From: Botryosphaeria dothidea
Lineage: Eukaryota; Ascomycota; Dothideomycetes; Botryosphaeriales; Botryosphaeriaceae
NCBI GenBank assembly: GCA_011503125.2
Contig: WWBZ02000040.1
Span: 4,278,001-4,342,000, forward strand
DNA: 64,000 nucleotides
Direction: 5' to 3'
The translations under genes and the position numbers were made by a program. This document shows, piece after piece, positions 12,313 through 24,484 of the stretch; the stretch's first letter is position 1; every line of letters starts with the position of its first letter. The notes under the pieces are model-generated. The model was not told the origin of the DNA. It did not search any database and saw only the letters and a list, made by a program, of their open reading frames with translations.

Positions 12313-13297
12313 ATAGTATATATAATAAGATAAGTTCTCTTAATTTTATACGCGCGATTATCTACTACGAAGTTTAATACCTTTATCTCTTTCTAACTAC
12401 GACTAGCTAGCTACTCGTCTAGCTTCTTCTACTCTTATAGTTCTAGAAGGCGACTTACTTCTAGAACTAGGAGTTTTCCGACTTACTATTAGAGTTAAGT
12501 TCTTTAATACTCTAGATATACGCGAACCTAGCGCGGTTATTATTAGAATAGTAGATATTAGATATAAAGTAGTCTAAGCCTCTATAGCTATAGTAGCGTC
12601 TCTACCTCGTTATTACGAGGCGTTTCTCGTCTAATAGCTTTAAGGGTTTTAGCTTAGACTTATATTATAGTCTAATCTAGTCTCTTAGTTTAGTAGTAGT
12701 AGGTATATAGCTCTATTAGCTATCTTAGTTTATATTACCGCTTCTAGTCCTACTTTAGCGGCTAAGATTATCTTAAGTAGATTTCTAGTTATAGATAGGC
12801 TTAGTACGATCTCTTTTAGAATTATTACTATTATTTATCCTTTTATTAGAACGGATATTTATAGACTTAATCTCTTAACGACGATATTTAGCCTTACGAA
12901 GAGTTTCGAGTAGCTATTTAAGAGAGATAAAGATAAGAGTAGCTACTAAGAGGGCTAAGCTAATAGAAATACTATTCTATATCTTATCGATCTTCTCTTC
13001 TTTAGTAGAATTAGTAAGAGACTAGAGTATATATAGGCGGGCGTAGTAGAAGTCTACCGTCTCTTTCTCGCTTTATCTAGTAAGAATAAGGTTATTAGTA
13101 GCTTTTTTCTTTACGATATCTATTCTATATATCTTTCCTAGCTTTTCTAAGAAATCTAGAGCTATCTAGTAGCTACTAATATACGGGCGTATTATAGTAG
13201 TAATTAAATTAGTAAGGCGAGAGTAGATATAGCGAATTATTAGCTTCTAATTTCCTTAGAAGAAGTTCTCTTCGACTTTAAGCTTAAAGATTATATT
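12313..13297 (-). pseudogene. Gypsy A-old gag remnant, downstream half
   Basis: Continues the A-old sequence after the nested Gypsy A; it aligns with 9983-10960 of that element. The zinc-knuckle region near 12580 is RIP-mutated. It ends at 13293-13297 (atatt), the left TSD of Gypsy B1. Confidence 0.8.
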
Positions 13298-13669
13298 TAT
13301 AATAAACGGACCTTAGGGGGGGGCGGAGAGACGAGGTAACGAAGCCGGTAAAGGCAGTAGGGGTAAAGCAATGCTAAAGTATAAGGGTGTAGTTTAAAGG
13401 GCGAGGGTACGAGGTGCGAGAGACGAGGGGCGAGGGACGAGGGACGAGGGAGGCAAGTAAGGTCTAATTTAAGGCGTACTAAGTTATACGCGAGGAATAC
13501 TTATTACTAGACTAAAGAACTAACTATAAAGTAGAGGGGCGAGCTTTATATATATAAAGAACGAACTAAAATACTAGCTTCCTAATTTATAAGCAGGTAA
13601 GTCTAGATCTAGATTTTAAATTAACGAAGGTAAATAAGTAAGGGGTCTATATAAGCCACGTTTATAATA
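13298..13669 (-). repeat. 3' LTR of Gypsy B1
   Basis: 372 bp. It starts tataataaacgg (TGTAATGAACGG in the solo copy at 58952) and ends acgtttataata. Inside, near 13420-13452, is a short minisatellite of the heptamer gagggac. Confidence 0.9.
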
Positions 13670-13707
13670 GTAGGCTCTCCTCCCTAGAGGTAAGTTCCTA
13701 CGAGCCT

Positions 13708-16700
13708 TTAGCCTAAGGATCGAGGTTTTAAAGGGTAACGTTTATAGAACGTATTAAGGGCCTTAAGGTCTTTAATAAGGTCGTAAGGTTCCTAGGTTAG
13801 TGTCGAGTAACTAGTCTATTTTACGAGGTATTTCGGTTGTCTCCGGGTTGCTTTAACGTCTAGAATCTCTTCTACCCGGTACTCTTCTTCGCCGTTAACG
13901 ATAACGGGCGGGAGCGGAGGTTAGACTTAATTAGGTAAGGGGTTAGAGGCCGCGGGTTCGAGTAAAGAGACGTGGAATACGGGGTGGACTTTTATCGTCC
14001 TTAGTAGTTCTAGGCGATAGGTATAAGTCGAGATCTTTCCTAGTATGGGAAAGGAGCTAAGGCGTTTAAAGTCGAGTTTATCCGAAGGTCTTATTGTCGA
14101 GATATGCCGTCTTAGGAGCTAAACGAGGTTACTAGGCTTAAAGACGGGTGGCGAGATACGGTCTTTATTAGCTTGTTCTACGTAGGTATCTTGTACGAAT
14201 CGAATTTCTTAGCGAAGGTAGTTTTCGAGGTTTTCGAGGTTCTCTTAGAAGAGACGTAGGGGTTCGAGTAGGGCTAAGATCGGGTCTTTCCGTAGAATCT
14301 TATAACGAGGGTAGAAGCCGTAGTTTATAAAGAAAGGGGTAACCTTAGTCGTAGTCGAGATTATATTATTATAAGCGAATTTAGTAAGGGAGAGAAAGTC
14401 GTTCTAATCGTCTTATTAGTACGAAACGTAGGCACGAAGGTATTGCTCGAGAATAGCGTTAATGCGCTCTATCTAGCCGTCGGTTTGCGGGTAGAAAGCC
14501 GTACTAAAGTTGGTCTTAATAGATAGGGATCTACTAAGAGCTCTAGTAAATTCAGAGGTAAAAATCGAGCCGCGGTTAGATACGAAGTCGTCGGGTAAGC
14601 TATATAGTCGAAAAACGTAGTCTCGATAAAGCTTAGCAAGCTCTATCGAATTAAGGGTTGTTTGGCAAGGAATAAAGTGAGCTATTTTAGTTAGTCGATC
14701 TATAACTACTAATATAGCATCGAACGAGTTGGACGTTAGAAGTCCCGTAATTAAATCGAGAGAAACGGATTGCCAGCGGCGTTGTAGTACTTTAAGGGGT
14801 TTTAAATATCTATAGGGGGCATGTCGAGCGGGTTTAATTCTTTGGCAGGTCTCACAGTTTCGTATAAAACGAGCTACTATCTAGCGTAGACCTAGCTACT
14901 AGAAATTACGAGTAACGAGTTTAAATGTTGCTGCTTAGCCTAGGTGTCTAGTAGCCGGGTACGAGTATCGAGAGCTAATAATCCTTTAGCGGAGGCTTAG
15001 ATCTTTAGGAATATAGATAAGTCTATTAACTAGTAAGAGACTATCGTTATTCTTAGAATATACGCCTAAATCTACCTTAGGATGTCGAAGTGCGTAGGTA
15101 TCGAGTGCGGTAAGGATCTCTTGTCTAAGAGTATCCTTATCGAGTGCTAAGCGAATTTTACTAGCTAGAGACGGTTCTAGCCTAGCGATCAAATGGCGAG
15201 TAGAAATAAGGGTCGAAATTTCGAATTTTTTAGAGGTAAGGATCGTAGTAGGGGGTAGGCGCCCCTCTCGAGCAGGGAGGTCTCCTAACCGTCTTGTTAA
15301 CGCATCCGCGCGTTGATTCTTAGTTCCTGGGCGGTAGACGATCTTAAAGTCGAGTTCTAAGAGTTTAATTACCTAGCGTGCTTACCGACGGTTTAAGATT
15401 TGCTTAGAGGCAAAGCTAGTTAAATTCGAGTAATCTATAAGAACGAGGAGTGGCGAGGAGAGGTTAATAACGAGGGAACGGTATTCCTTTAGGGCTTCCA
15501 CGATAGCTAAGAGTTCCTTATCCCCGATACCGTAGTTCTACTCTGCGGAGGTCATTTTCCGAGAGTAGTAGGCGATAGGATGTAGGATTCTTCTGCCATC
15601 ATCGTAGGTTACCTATTGGGACAAAATTGCGGAGATAACAAAGTCGGATGAGTCGGTTTTAAGGATAGTTTCGAGTTAGGGGTCGAAGTGTCGGAGGATT
15701 AGGTAAGAGTAGAAGGCTTCCTTAAGATAAATAAATGCCTTATTCTATTCTTTTCCCTAAGTAAAACGAATATTCTTAGCTAGGAGCCTAAAGAGAGCTC
15801 TAGCTTTTCGAGAGTATCCTTTAATAAATCTTCGGTAAAAGTTTACAAAGCCAAGGAACGATTAAAGATCTTTAACTGAGCGAGGAGTTTTCTAGTCTCT
15901 TACGGCGGCTACCTTAGCCGGGTCTATAGAGATACCGTCTAGAGAGATAACGAAGCTAAGGAACGTGGTCGAAGTCGTATAGAAGTCGCATTTTTCGCCT
16001 TTTACGTACAGGCCTGCTTTACGAAGTTTTTCGAGAACTAATTGGACGTGTTCGTGGTGCTCCTCTTCTGTTTCCGAGTAGATAAGGATATCATCTAAGT
16101 AGACGACGTACCAGCGGTCGAGATATTCACGTAGCGTATCGTTAACGAATTGTTGGTAGGTAGCAGGCGTATTCGTAAGGCTAAAGGGTATAACAAGGTA
16201 CTCGTATAGGCCATAGCGAGTCCTAAAGGCGGTTAAATGTTCGGAGCCTTGATCCGGATAAGGTTATAAGCACCGCGAAGGTCGAGTCGAGTAAAAATAC
16301 GAGAGCCTTGAAGTTGACGGAGAGTCTCGTTGATCAAGGGGAGTGGATAACGGTTCTTTTTCGTAATACCGTTTTGTTGGATTTGAGAGTAAAGAGTGTG
16401 AGGTCAGAAAAGAGAGTAGATTCTGCCTGTCTCCTGAGAGGGAGGTCGGTAGACTTGCTTATATACACGAGTGATGACTACATAACCGAGGATACTAAAG
16501 ATCCGAGAGAGAGTGCCGATGCGGGGTTGGGCATCAAAGAGTGTTGTTGTATAAAGGATAGAACATTCGAGATAACTGAGATGCCTGAGGTAGTAAGGCA
16601 AGAAAGTCTGACACGTTTAGTTCGCGATAATCCACACAAAAACGAAGGCCGCTACCTAGTTTCTTAATAAAGAGAATAGGGGACGCAGAGGATGAGGATA

Positions 16701-17560
16701 AGGGCCGAATAAAACCTTTCTTAAGGTTCTCATCAAGATATTCGCGTAGAGCCTTAAGCTCTAAATCGGACATTGAGTAGAGAGGACCGAATGGGGGTTT
16801 CTTGCCCTCTTCTAGCGAAATCTCATAATCAATATATCGATGTGGGGGAAGCTTATCGGCCTCTTTCTTAGTAAAGAAAGGAAGAAGGTGGTAAAATCGA
16901 GCCGGGATTCGTGAGCGGAGGGTTTCGAGTTCTTATTCCGGGGTTTGTTGTTCCGTTTTTTTAAGGCTTTCAAGGTGTTCTTGGATTTCCTTAATTAATA
17001 CGGCATAGATCCTAGTCTTATCTCGTTGGATATAGCGGGTAAGGGCGGCGTAGGATACCGTAGCGCAAGAGATCGAAGGCGGATTAGGAGGCGTAATCGT
17101 AGGTTGTCGAGTAGGTAAGCAATTTGCTTGGTAGAAAGGAGAAGCGAAGGTAATAGTATTCCTTGACCAGAGAATCTGTGGATCGTGTCTTTCTAGCCAA
17201 GGTTTTCCAAGAATAATAGGATATTGACTAAGCTTAGTTACCTGAAAGGTAAGGAGTTCTTGGTGTTGATCAATATCGAGTTGAAGGTCGGCTTTATGAG
17301 TAATCCACCCAGCTATGGATCTATTAGCTAGCTCGAGGGATTCAGGTTGTATTTTTTGACGAGTAGGGAGCGAGTGTTCCTTAATAAAAGCATCATCTAT
17401 GAACAAGGACGAAGCACCAGAGTCTAGCATAGACGAGGTTTTGATTGTTTTATTGACTACTGACTTAAGAATAAGAAGTGGGCGTTTTCCGAGATCAATA
17501 GCGCGTGGTATCGAGGTACGAGGTTCGGGGGGTGAAAATGAGAGTATTCCGAGGTTCGAC
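13708..17560 (-). pseudogene. pol: Gypsy B1 pol: protease, RT, RNase H, integrase, chromodomain
   Basis: Minus-strand polyprotein; the terminal TAA is at 13708-13710. Retropepsin near 17430 has MLDSGASSLFIDD with the catalytic DSG intact. RT near 16780-15900 shows FCVDYRELN and YLDDILIYSE, so the catalytic YLDD is preserved. RNase H lies near 15650-15400. The integrase zinc-binding region is just before and around 15190-14880, and the core runs to about 14450. The chromodomain is at about 13900-13760 by alignment with B2. Trp/Gln stops occur. The RT is split by a solo LTR at 16375-16613 right after RELN. A 4-bp loss near 16249 (ttcc in B2) brings the net shift of 244 minus 4 back to a multiple of three. 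The pol start is approximate. Confidence 0.88.
16375..16613. mobile_element. Solo LTR (third family) inside Gypsy B1 RT
   Basis: A 239-bp insertion with TG...CA ends (tgttggatttg...gtctgaca) and a perfect 5-bp TSD, cgttt (16370-16374 and 16614-16618). Gypsy B2 has the empty site at about 53156. The TGTTGGA start is typical of Copia-type LTRs, but no internal sequence is present, so this is a solo LTR left by LTR-LTR recombination. It keeps many CA and TG dinucleotides. Open frames inside it are fortuitous. Confidence 0.8.
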
Positions 17561-17599
17561 GATAAAGAAGTAAGAATAGAGAATTAATTTGAAGTAGAA

Positions 17600-18872
17600 A
17601 GTGGCGGGGGGCTAGGCAGGTGCCGGGTACTACCTAGCCTCCTACGTTTTTTGACACGTAGAGGACTGAAGCCGTAGGAGGAGTTGTAGGAGTCGAGGTT
17701 TTAGAGGAGACGAGTGGACTTGTTACTGGTAGCGAGGCAAGCGGAGAGGGTGCAGTTATGGTCGAATTAAGGTTTGGACCCTTTGAACCCTTTGGACCCT
17801 TTGCTTTAGGGCACTCACGTACCTAGTGGTTTGGATCACCATAGTAAGCGCAGAGATTATTGGCTCTTCGGTACGCTTTTCGAGCAGAGGCATCTAGTTC
17901 CATAGGTTCACTTTGGGGGATCGAGGTTGGCGCGGGAGGAGTAGCTAGTGCAAGAGAAGAAGGGATCGAGGTGGGAGTACGAGCTAAGGGTGTCTTTTTC
18001 TCAACGGTTCGAGCATAGAGTTGGTTATCTAGTGCAATGCAAGCCTCAGCGAACTTTTCGAATTCTAGTGGTATAGAACGTCTAACAAGAAGATCCTTAA
18101 GGTTCTCCTTAAGGCCAAGGCGGAAGTAGTAAATCTTCACTGCGTTTTCCTTCCAACCAAGAGTCGTAATAAGCGAGAGAAACCGTAAGTAGTAAGCCGA
18201 GCAGGACTTGTCTTATTTAAGTGTAAGGAGGGATCGTTTAGCCGTTGCGTAAGCATCAGGATTATCAAATGCGGCCTTAAGAGCTTGGTAGAAGACCTTA
18301 TAATTGTCGAAGTCTACGGAACCGTTCGAAGCAGAGACGTAAGGGGTAAACCAAGTATAAGCCGCATCGCGAAGATATAACCCAGCGTAGGTAATCTTAG
18401 CTATATCCGTTATAAAAGCAGATAGGTCCGAGGCAAATTTGAGTTAAAGTTGCGTAGCGAAGTTCTGGAACCGAGTGCGTTCTCCTTTAAAGGGTTCTAG
18501 ATCCGATACCTTAGGGATGCGGGGACGAGGGGTTTCTAAAGAAGATACCGTGGACGTAGTAGCCGGCGTGTTAGTAGGGAGGTTCGGGGCTAGTGGTTAA
18601 AGTCGGGCGAAGGCTTTATCTTGGCTAAAACCGTAGTAGTGAAAGATGCAAGCAACTTGGGCGTTCGTGGCATTCTCAGGGATAACTAGTAAATCGATAT
18701 CGGATCTTAGGCAAGATTGTCTTCCTCTAGCGTATACCTAGCTAAGGGTAACGCGTAGAGAAACCGGGATATCTTTAGGGAAGGTAGGACGAGCGTTAAC
18801 AGGAGCAGGGACTTGATTAAGGACTTAGAAGAGCGTATCCCAAGGATCAGGAGGTATAGTTCCATCAACCAT
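17600..18872 (-). pseudogene. gag: Gypsy B1 gag with CCHC knuckle
   Basis: The minus-strand start is ATG at 18870-18872 (MVDGTIPPDPWDTLF, followed by a TAG at a Gln position). The frame continues to about 17820, where a zinc knuckle begins LCAYYGDPNH and then a stop replaces the expected Trp. The second Cys of the C-x2-C pair reads Tyr, a TGY to TAY change. The open block at about 18140-17823 carries the C-terminal capsid part and a Pro/Ser/Thr-rich linker. Pol follows in another frame. The C-terminal limit is approximate. Confidence 0.75.
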
Positions 18873-18936
18873 TTTGTGGATTACAGTCTAGGGCTTCGGC
18901 GAGAGCTTTAGGCCTACTAGAGAGAGTCTAGCAAAA

Positions 18937-19308
18937 TGTAATAAACGGACCTTAGGGGGGGGCGGAGAGACGAGGTAACGAAGCCGGTAAAGGCAGTAGG
19001 GGTAAAGCAATGCTAAAGTATAAGGGTGTAGTTCAAAGGGCGAGGGTACGAGGTACGAGAGACGAGGGGCGAGGGACGAGGGACGAGGGAGGCAAGCAAG
19101 GTCCAATTCAAGGCGTACCAAGTTATACGCGAGGAATACTCATTGCTAGACTAAAGAACTAACTACAAAGCAGAGGGGCGAGCTTTATATATATAAAGAA
19201 CGAACTAAAATACTAGCTTCCTAATTTGTAAGCAGGTAAGTCTAGATCTAGATTTTAAATTAACGAAGGTAAATAAGTAAGGGGTCTACATAAGCTACGT
19301 TTATAATA
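18937..19308 (-). repeat. 5' LTR of Gypsy B1
   Basis: 372 bp, from tgtaataaacgg to acgtttataata. It is followed by TSD atatt and immediately by the target of LINE-alpha copy 3. Confidence 0.92.
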
Positions 19309-19399
19309 ATATTAATAGATAGATAGATAAATTTATTTCTTCCTAATATAGCTCCCTTACGGGTCCATGCGGGGCTGGCTATCTATAGTTATTTTACTC

Positions 19400-22300
19400 G
19401 AGGGGGAAAACCTTTTCGCCTGGCAAAAACCCCTCCTTTCTATCTAGGCCTGTTTATCCCTACTAGTTCTGTTTTTCCTTCTTACCGGTAGCGGCTGCTA
19501 TAGCAGCCCTACATTCGCCCACTAGCCCTACCCCTTTAGTCCTTATCCTCGTAGTTATCCGGGTCCTAGTATTCCTAGTGGTCCTCCTAGTTCCTCTTCC
19601 TAGTTATCCTCCTAGATTAGTTCCCTAGCTAGACTAAACTAATTAAGCAGCCCTAGGCGTAGGAACTAGCCTATTACTACTTTTATCCCCTTCTTTGTTA
19701 AGAGGAGGGAGTAGTAGTCCGTAGTCCCTGCCCTTTAGAGCATCTATACCCTGCCCTATTAGAAGTGGGGGTAGAAGAGGAGGATATGCTTTAGGGTTTA
19801 TCTATGCTAGCCGCATGGATAGGCAGGACTAGGGTACCCTAGCACCTTGCGCCTTAAGAGGAAGTCCTCTAGTCTAATATACTCTATACGTAGTAGAATA
19901 GCGAGTATACTCTATAGCTTAGATAGTTCGCTATAGATTTATCTAATTTTTGGGTTCCACTATATACTTTAGGCTACTAGCTTATTTTATCTTCTCTAGC
20001 TAGTAGACTTTATCCATCTCTCCTTCTACTTATTCCTATATACTATACGTAGCTTCGTTCGCTTCGGGAGACTCTAGTAGGTAGAGGGGTAGTAGTTAAG
20101 GAGTGAGTTTGCCTTTTTTCTAAGCAGGGTTCTTCTAGCCGGGCTAGCGGCGCCTCTAGTACTTAGAGTAGCCCGAGCTATCTATTTAATACTCTAGTAA
20201 GTTTCTTCTACTACTACCGCGACTAGGCCATTCCTAGCTCTAATAGCCTATACTAGTGCTAGTTCGTCTAGGTATAGTAAGAGTGGGAGAATCCCCGTCT
20301 TATACTCTAAGGTCTATGTGCTAGTTAACTTATACGCCCCTAAGATAGTGCGTAGGCACTAGTTTTAGATCTTCTTTAGTGGCTGGATAGCTGTTTTTCT
20401 CTACCCTAGGGTTCCCTCTAGGGTATACTATACCCTACAGCCGTAGGTAAGGACTAGCCTTACCACGGCCGTGTAGATATAACGGGCTTTAGTAAATAAG
20501 GCTCCCTAGGTAGACGCTGCGAGTCTAGATAGAGATATATACTATTTAATTGCCTTGGCTCCTATTTCCCTAATATAGGGTCCCTATCTAAGCTTGTTGT
20601 CTACGTAGACTCCTAGAATCTTAATTATAGGCTCTAGGCATCCAGCAAATCTAGGGATACGGATCCCTGCTACTATATTAAATCTCCTTAGTTTTCTTAT
20701 AAAATAAATAAGGTAATACTTATCGGGCGAGAAAGCTGACCCGTAGGTAGCTACCTAGTGCTCGCAAATTTAATGTGCTCCCTCTAGTGTCCTACAGTTC
20801 TATTCTATAGATCTACTAAAGGTTAGGATATTAGTATTATCGACGAATTTAAGGGGGAAGGTATTACCCCTACGTAGCTGCGTAAGTAGGTTAGACGTAA
20901 AGAATAGGTAGAGTATCGGAGATAGTGAGGATCCCTGGGGAATCCCGGTTGGGGTCTAGATTGGTGGACTAATAAAGTCTCCGAAGGATAGCTGAGTAGT
21001 ACGGTCCTGTAGGAAGGATTAAGTAAATCTTTCTATCTATGCTAGGAGCCTTACCATCCTTATATTGTAGAGAAGCCTCCTATAAGATATATAGTCGTAT
21101 GCTCCTAAGATATCTAGGCTAAGGACTGAGGCTACTAGCCTAGGATCTTGCGCCTAGATAGTATAGATCTATTCCGTAAGTAGGTCGAGGGCTGCTACTG
21201 CTGACCTATTTCTCCTAGCTCCTATCTGTATATCGGGGAGTAGTTTATAGGCCTCAGTAGCCTGGGAGATCCGATCTGCCACAATTCTCTCAAGTAGCTT
21301 CCCTAGCGTGTTAAGTAAAGTAATCGGCCTAAATGACTTGGCTTTGGTATAGTTATCCCTCTATGGTTTCCTGAGGACTACGGTAATAGAGCTTTTGAAC
21401 TGCCTAGGGTGGTATCTAAGTGCGAGGCATCCCTGGAAGAGCCTGGTGAGTGGTCCACTTAGTGTCTGAGCACACTGCTTTAGGAACCTATTGATGATCT
21501 TATCTGGGCCTGGTGCCTTATCTGGGGGAAGCTTCTTAATGGTATAGATAACCTGCTCTTCGGCGAGGTCTTAGGGGATCTCCACTGGCACTGGGTATGT
21601 ACACCTATCTAGGTCTGAGAGGTCGGTGGCCCTGGGAGGGGGGAAGAACTGGTTAATAAGGATTTCTGCCTTGGCCGGATTATCGTAGCGTAGTTGTTCA
21701 TCTGCTCCCTGGAGGGGTGGGAACTGGGGTGGGGCTGGTGGTTCTTATGCTTTTGTTCTTGCCCACTTTAAGAGCTTCTAGAGTGCAGATGGGTCTAAGG
21801 TAATCTTAGCTACTGTTCTGCGCTATGCTTTTATTCTATCCCTTCTAATCTGCCTCTTCTTGCTGTTAGCAATAGTTTAGTATACTACCTAGTCCTCCTC
21901 CCTTCCTATAGCTATCTACTTCCTTCTAGCTACTCTAGCCTAGTGCACTAGGTCCGAACACTCCTTTGTCTATTGTATAGAGGCCTAGGGCGAGAGTCTC
22001 GCTACTAGGATAGTCTTCTAGATTATCCTTTGGATAGCCTCCTAGAGTAGTATAGTAAAGTAATCTAGGTCTACTTTAGTGTTAAGAGGGGCTGTTTTAA
22101 GGTGTTCGAGCTTTAATTAGAGTATATTATTAGTTCTCTTCCAGTCTACTTTCTTCTACTAGGGCCTTAGGGGGCGTAGTTCTACGGGGGTAAGAGAAAA
22201 ATTAAGTATAGTAAGGATAGGTAGGTGGTTAGAGGATAATTTAAGCTCCTAGCTAACTCTATAGCTAAGAATTCTCTCCTCTAGCTACCGTAATATAAAG

Positions 22301-22990
22301 ATAAGGTCTAGAGTACTCTTACTACTACTATCTCGTCTAGTAATAGTGCCCCTTAGAAGGGCGAGATTAAGATTAGCTACGGTAGCTATCTTAATTAGGT
22401 TATCCGCTAGGGTATAGTATATTAGAGAGGTTATACCTCTCTAGATAGGATAGTAGAGGTTAAAGTCCCCTAGAAGGATGTGCTCCCCTAGTTTTCTAAG
22501 AACTTCCGGTAGAAGAAGTAGGGTTTCTAGAGCTATACTAGTATAAGAGGCTAGCGGGGGATTATAGTAGTTATAGATATAGATTATACGTGTTTTAGTA
22601 GTAAGGGATAGTATAATAAGATCTAGTAAGTAGACTATTGCTTACTAGGAGTCGGGGGTAATAGCCTTACTTATAAAGAAGTAGGTTCTTACCGTCCCCT
22701 TCTAAGGGAAAACTATATAGTAGGTAGGATGTCTTACTATTGTCTTAACCCTCGAGTTCCTCTAGAGTTCCTAGATGGCTAGAATATAGTAGATTTTTAG
22801 GTCTACCTCCTTAAAGAGCGGGAGTATTACCCTATCCTTACTCTTATAGACGTTATACTATACGATAGAGATAGCGCCTATATCTAATATTAACTTTCTT
22901 CTATCTCTAAGTTAGGCTGCGAGGGAGTTAGTAGTATAGGCTACGAGGCGGAGGGGGTTTCCGCGGGCTTCTCTCCGGAGGCATACTAGG
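19400..22990 (-). pseudogene. LINE-alpha copy 3 ORF2: endonuclease and reverse transcriptase
   Basis: By alignment with copy 2 it encodes an APE-type endonuclease (about 22900-22150) and an RT (about 21750-20500). The RT catalytic motif near 20840 reads FVDN, where copy 4 has FVDD. A C-terminal Cys/His region follows near 19750-19800. Stops at Gln/Trp codons are frequent. No RNase H domain is seen. Borders are approximate. Confidence 0.75.
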
Positions 22991-22999
22991 AGCTATTAA

Positions 23000-24460
23000 G
23001 TCCGGTAAACCGTATTTAGTTAGGAGGTAGGGGGCGGCTTAAGTCCCTTGGCCTGCCTAGCCCTCTCTTAGTCGGCTCCTTCTCTCTAGGCCTCTTCCTT
23101 AGCCCGACCGTTAACTAGTTAGTTTAGGGCTATATCTTAGCTATAGAGTATTCTACTCTATACCTCTCTAGAGCCGCTAGACGGGCCTAGGTAGCCTTTG
23201 CCTAGTAGGCTCTACGTGCTAGATAGGCGTTACTCTAGGCCGTATACTTTTATAAGTAGTTTATATACTATATTTTTTCCTTAGGGCACTCTTAGATATT
23301 ATATACCTCTATATACTAGCTATACTTATTCTTCCTTTTATAGTAGATAGAGATATAGCTATAGTCCTAGTACTTAAAGTACTAGGTTACTATAAAGACT
23401 ATACTATAGTATTCTACTATATAGAGCGTATAGTTACTAATAAGTTCTTTAGTAATAATCTAGTTAGCTACCTCGGGGTCTATAGTACTAAGAATAATCG
23501 CTAAGTAAGTTTTCCCCTCTAGGAGCTTCCTCTTTAGCTAGGCTAGCTTACTAATACGTAGTCCTAGGTATAGAAATAGATTCTAATTCTAAAGAGTTTA
23601 GGCGGCCTAGGAATTCTTAATATTAATATCTTTAAGAGGGACGTTATAGACTAGCACTAAATAGAGCTACTAGTTAGAGCGGACTTCTCTATCTAGTTCT
23701 ATAGTCTATTCCTAGTTCTAGAGGAGAGCTACTCTAGTCTAAGTATTAGATATAAAGAGCTTAACGTTTCTACTAGGGAGCTTCTTAGTAGCTAGCATCT
23801 TTTTATACGCTAAGCTTTTTCCTATCTAAATCTTCTTAATAATAGCCTTATTAGAGAGATTAGCGATCTTCTATCTATTAGTCTTATCTAGAAAGTATAG
23901 GGTAAGCTTAGTAGTAGCCGGGGGAGTAGGAGGCTTTAAGGCTACTCGGGCTATAATATTAGCCTAGCTAGATACTACGGGCGTAGAAGTAGTCTAAAGT
24001 TAGCTAACTATCTTCTAGACTTACTATACTTTCTTAAGAATATTCTTAAGGCCGGGTTCTTTAGTATTTACTTCCTAGTATATAGAGATATAATCCTAGA
24101 AGATTATCTTAGTAATATCGAGAAAATTTTTTACCTAGCTAGAGAGAACTAAAGAGAGGCTAGCGGATGCTTATAGGGCTTAGAGGAGGGTATCTACTAT
24201 CTTTAAGGCTCTTTTAACGTATTCTACGCTATACTAGATACTCTACGGTTTATTAGGGGTACGTTATAGTTAGATAGAGGTAGTTGCTAGAGGAGGCTGT
24301 TCGCCTCTTCCTACGGCCTCTATATTAACTACGACGCGGCTATAGCTACTCTAAGTAGTATTTTAAGTCTCGCTAAACCTAGGAGAGTTCCTAGGGCCCT
24401 CTCTCGGCGCCGTAGCTTAGAGTCGATTTTTTAGCGTAGTTATATTTTAATTAGCGTGGT
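23000..24460 (-). pseudogene. LINE-alpha copy 3 ORF1 (gag-like)
   Basis: Aligns with ORF1 of copy 2 (38600-40093). It is heavily RIP-mutated, with the start ATG changed to ATA and the zinc-knuckle Cys codons lost. It would encode the RNA-binding protein of the LINE particle. Confidence 0.65.
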
Positions 24461-24484
24461 TATATTTTAATTATAATAATATTA

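Larger units (their letters stand above)
13298..19308 (-). mobile_element. Gypsy B1, chromovirus with chromodomain
   Basis: A 6,011-bp minus-strand element with 372-bp LTRs at 13298-13669 and 18937-19308 and a 5-bp TSD, atatt (13293-13297 and 19309-19313). The order is gag, protease, RT, RNase H, integrase, chromodomain, matching Gypsy B2 (50478-56231) throughout. It is only moderately RIP-mutated internally, so several open blocks of 65-165 codons survive. A 239-bp solo LTR and a 4-bp deletion break the RT. Confidence 0.92.
19315..24470 (-). mobile_element. LINE-alpha copy 3, full length
   Basis: A 5,156-bp non-LTR element on the minus strand with the 14-bp TSD ttataataatatta (19301-19314 and 24471-24484). 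The left TSD copy includes the last 8 bases of the Gypsy B1 LTR, so this insertion is younger than B1. The 3' tail at the left is atagatagatagataaattt. The 5' end carries a 20-bp tandem duplication (about 24431-24470). RIP is uneven: 19315-21900 is mild and 21900-24470 heavier. Confidence 0.9.

Noticed and set aside
16308..16667. 119-codon plus-strand ORF and an overlapping minus-strand ORF
   Set aside because: Both cross the solo LTR in Gypsy B1 RT and its borders, so they are chance frames over an insertion junction.
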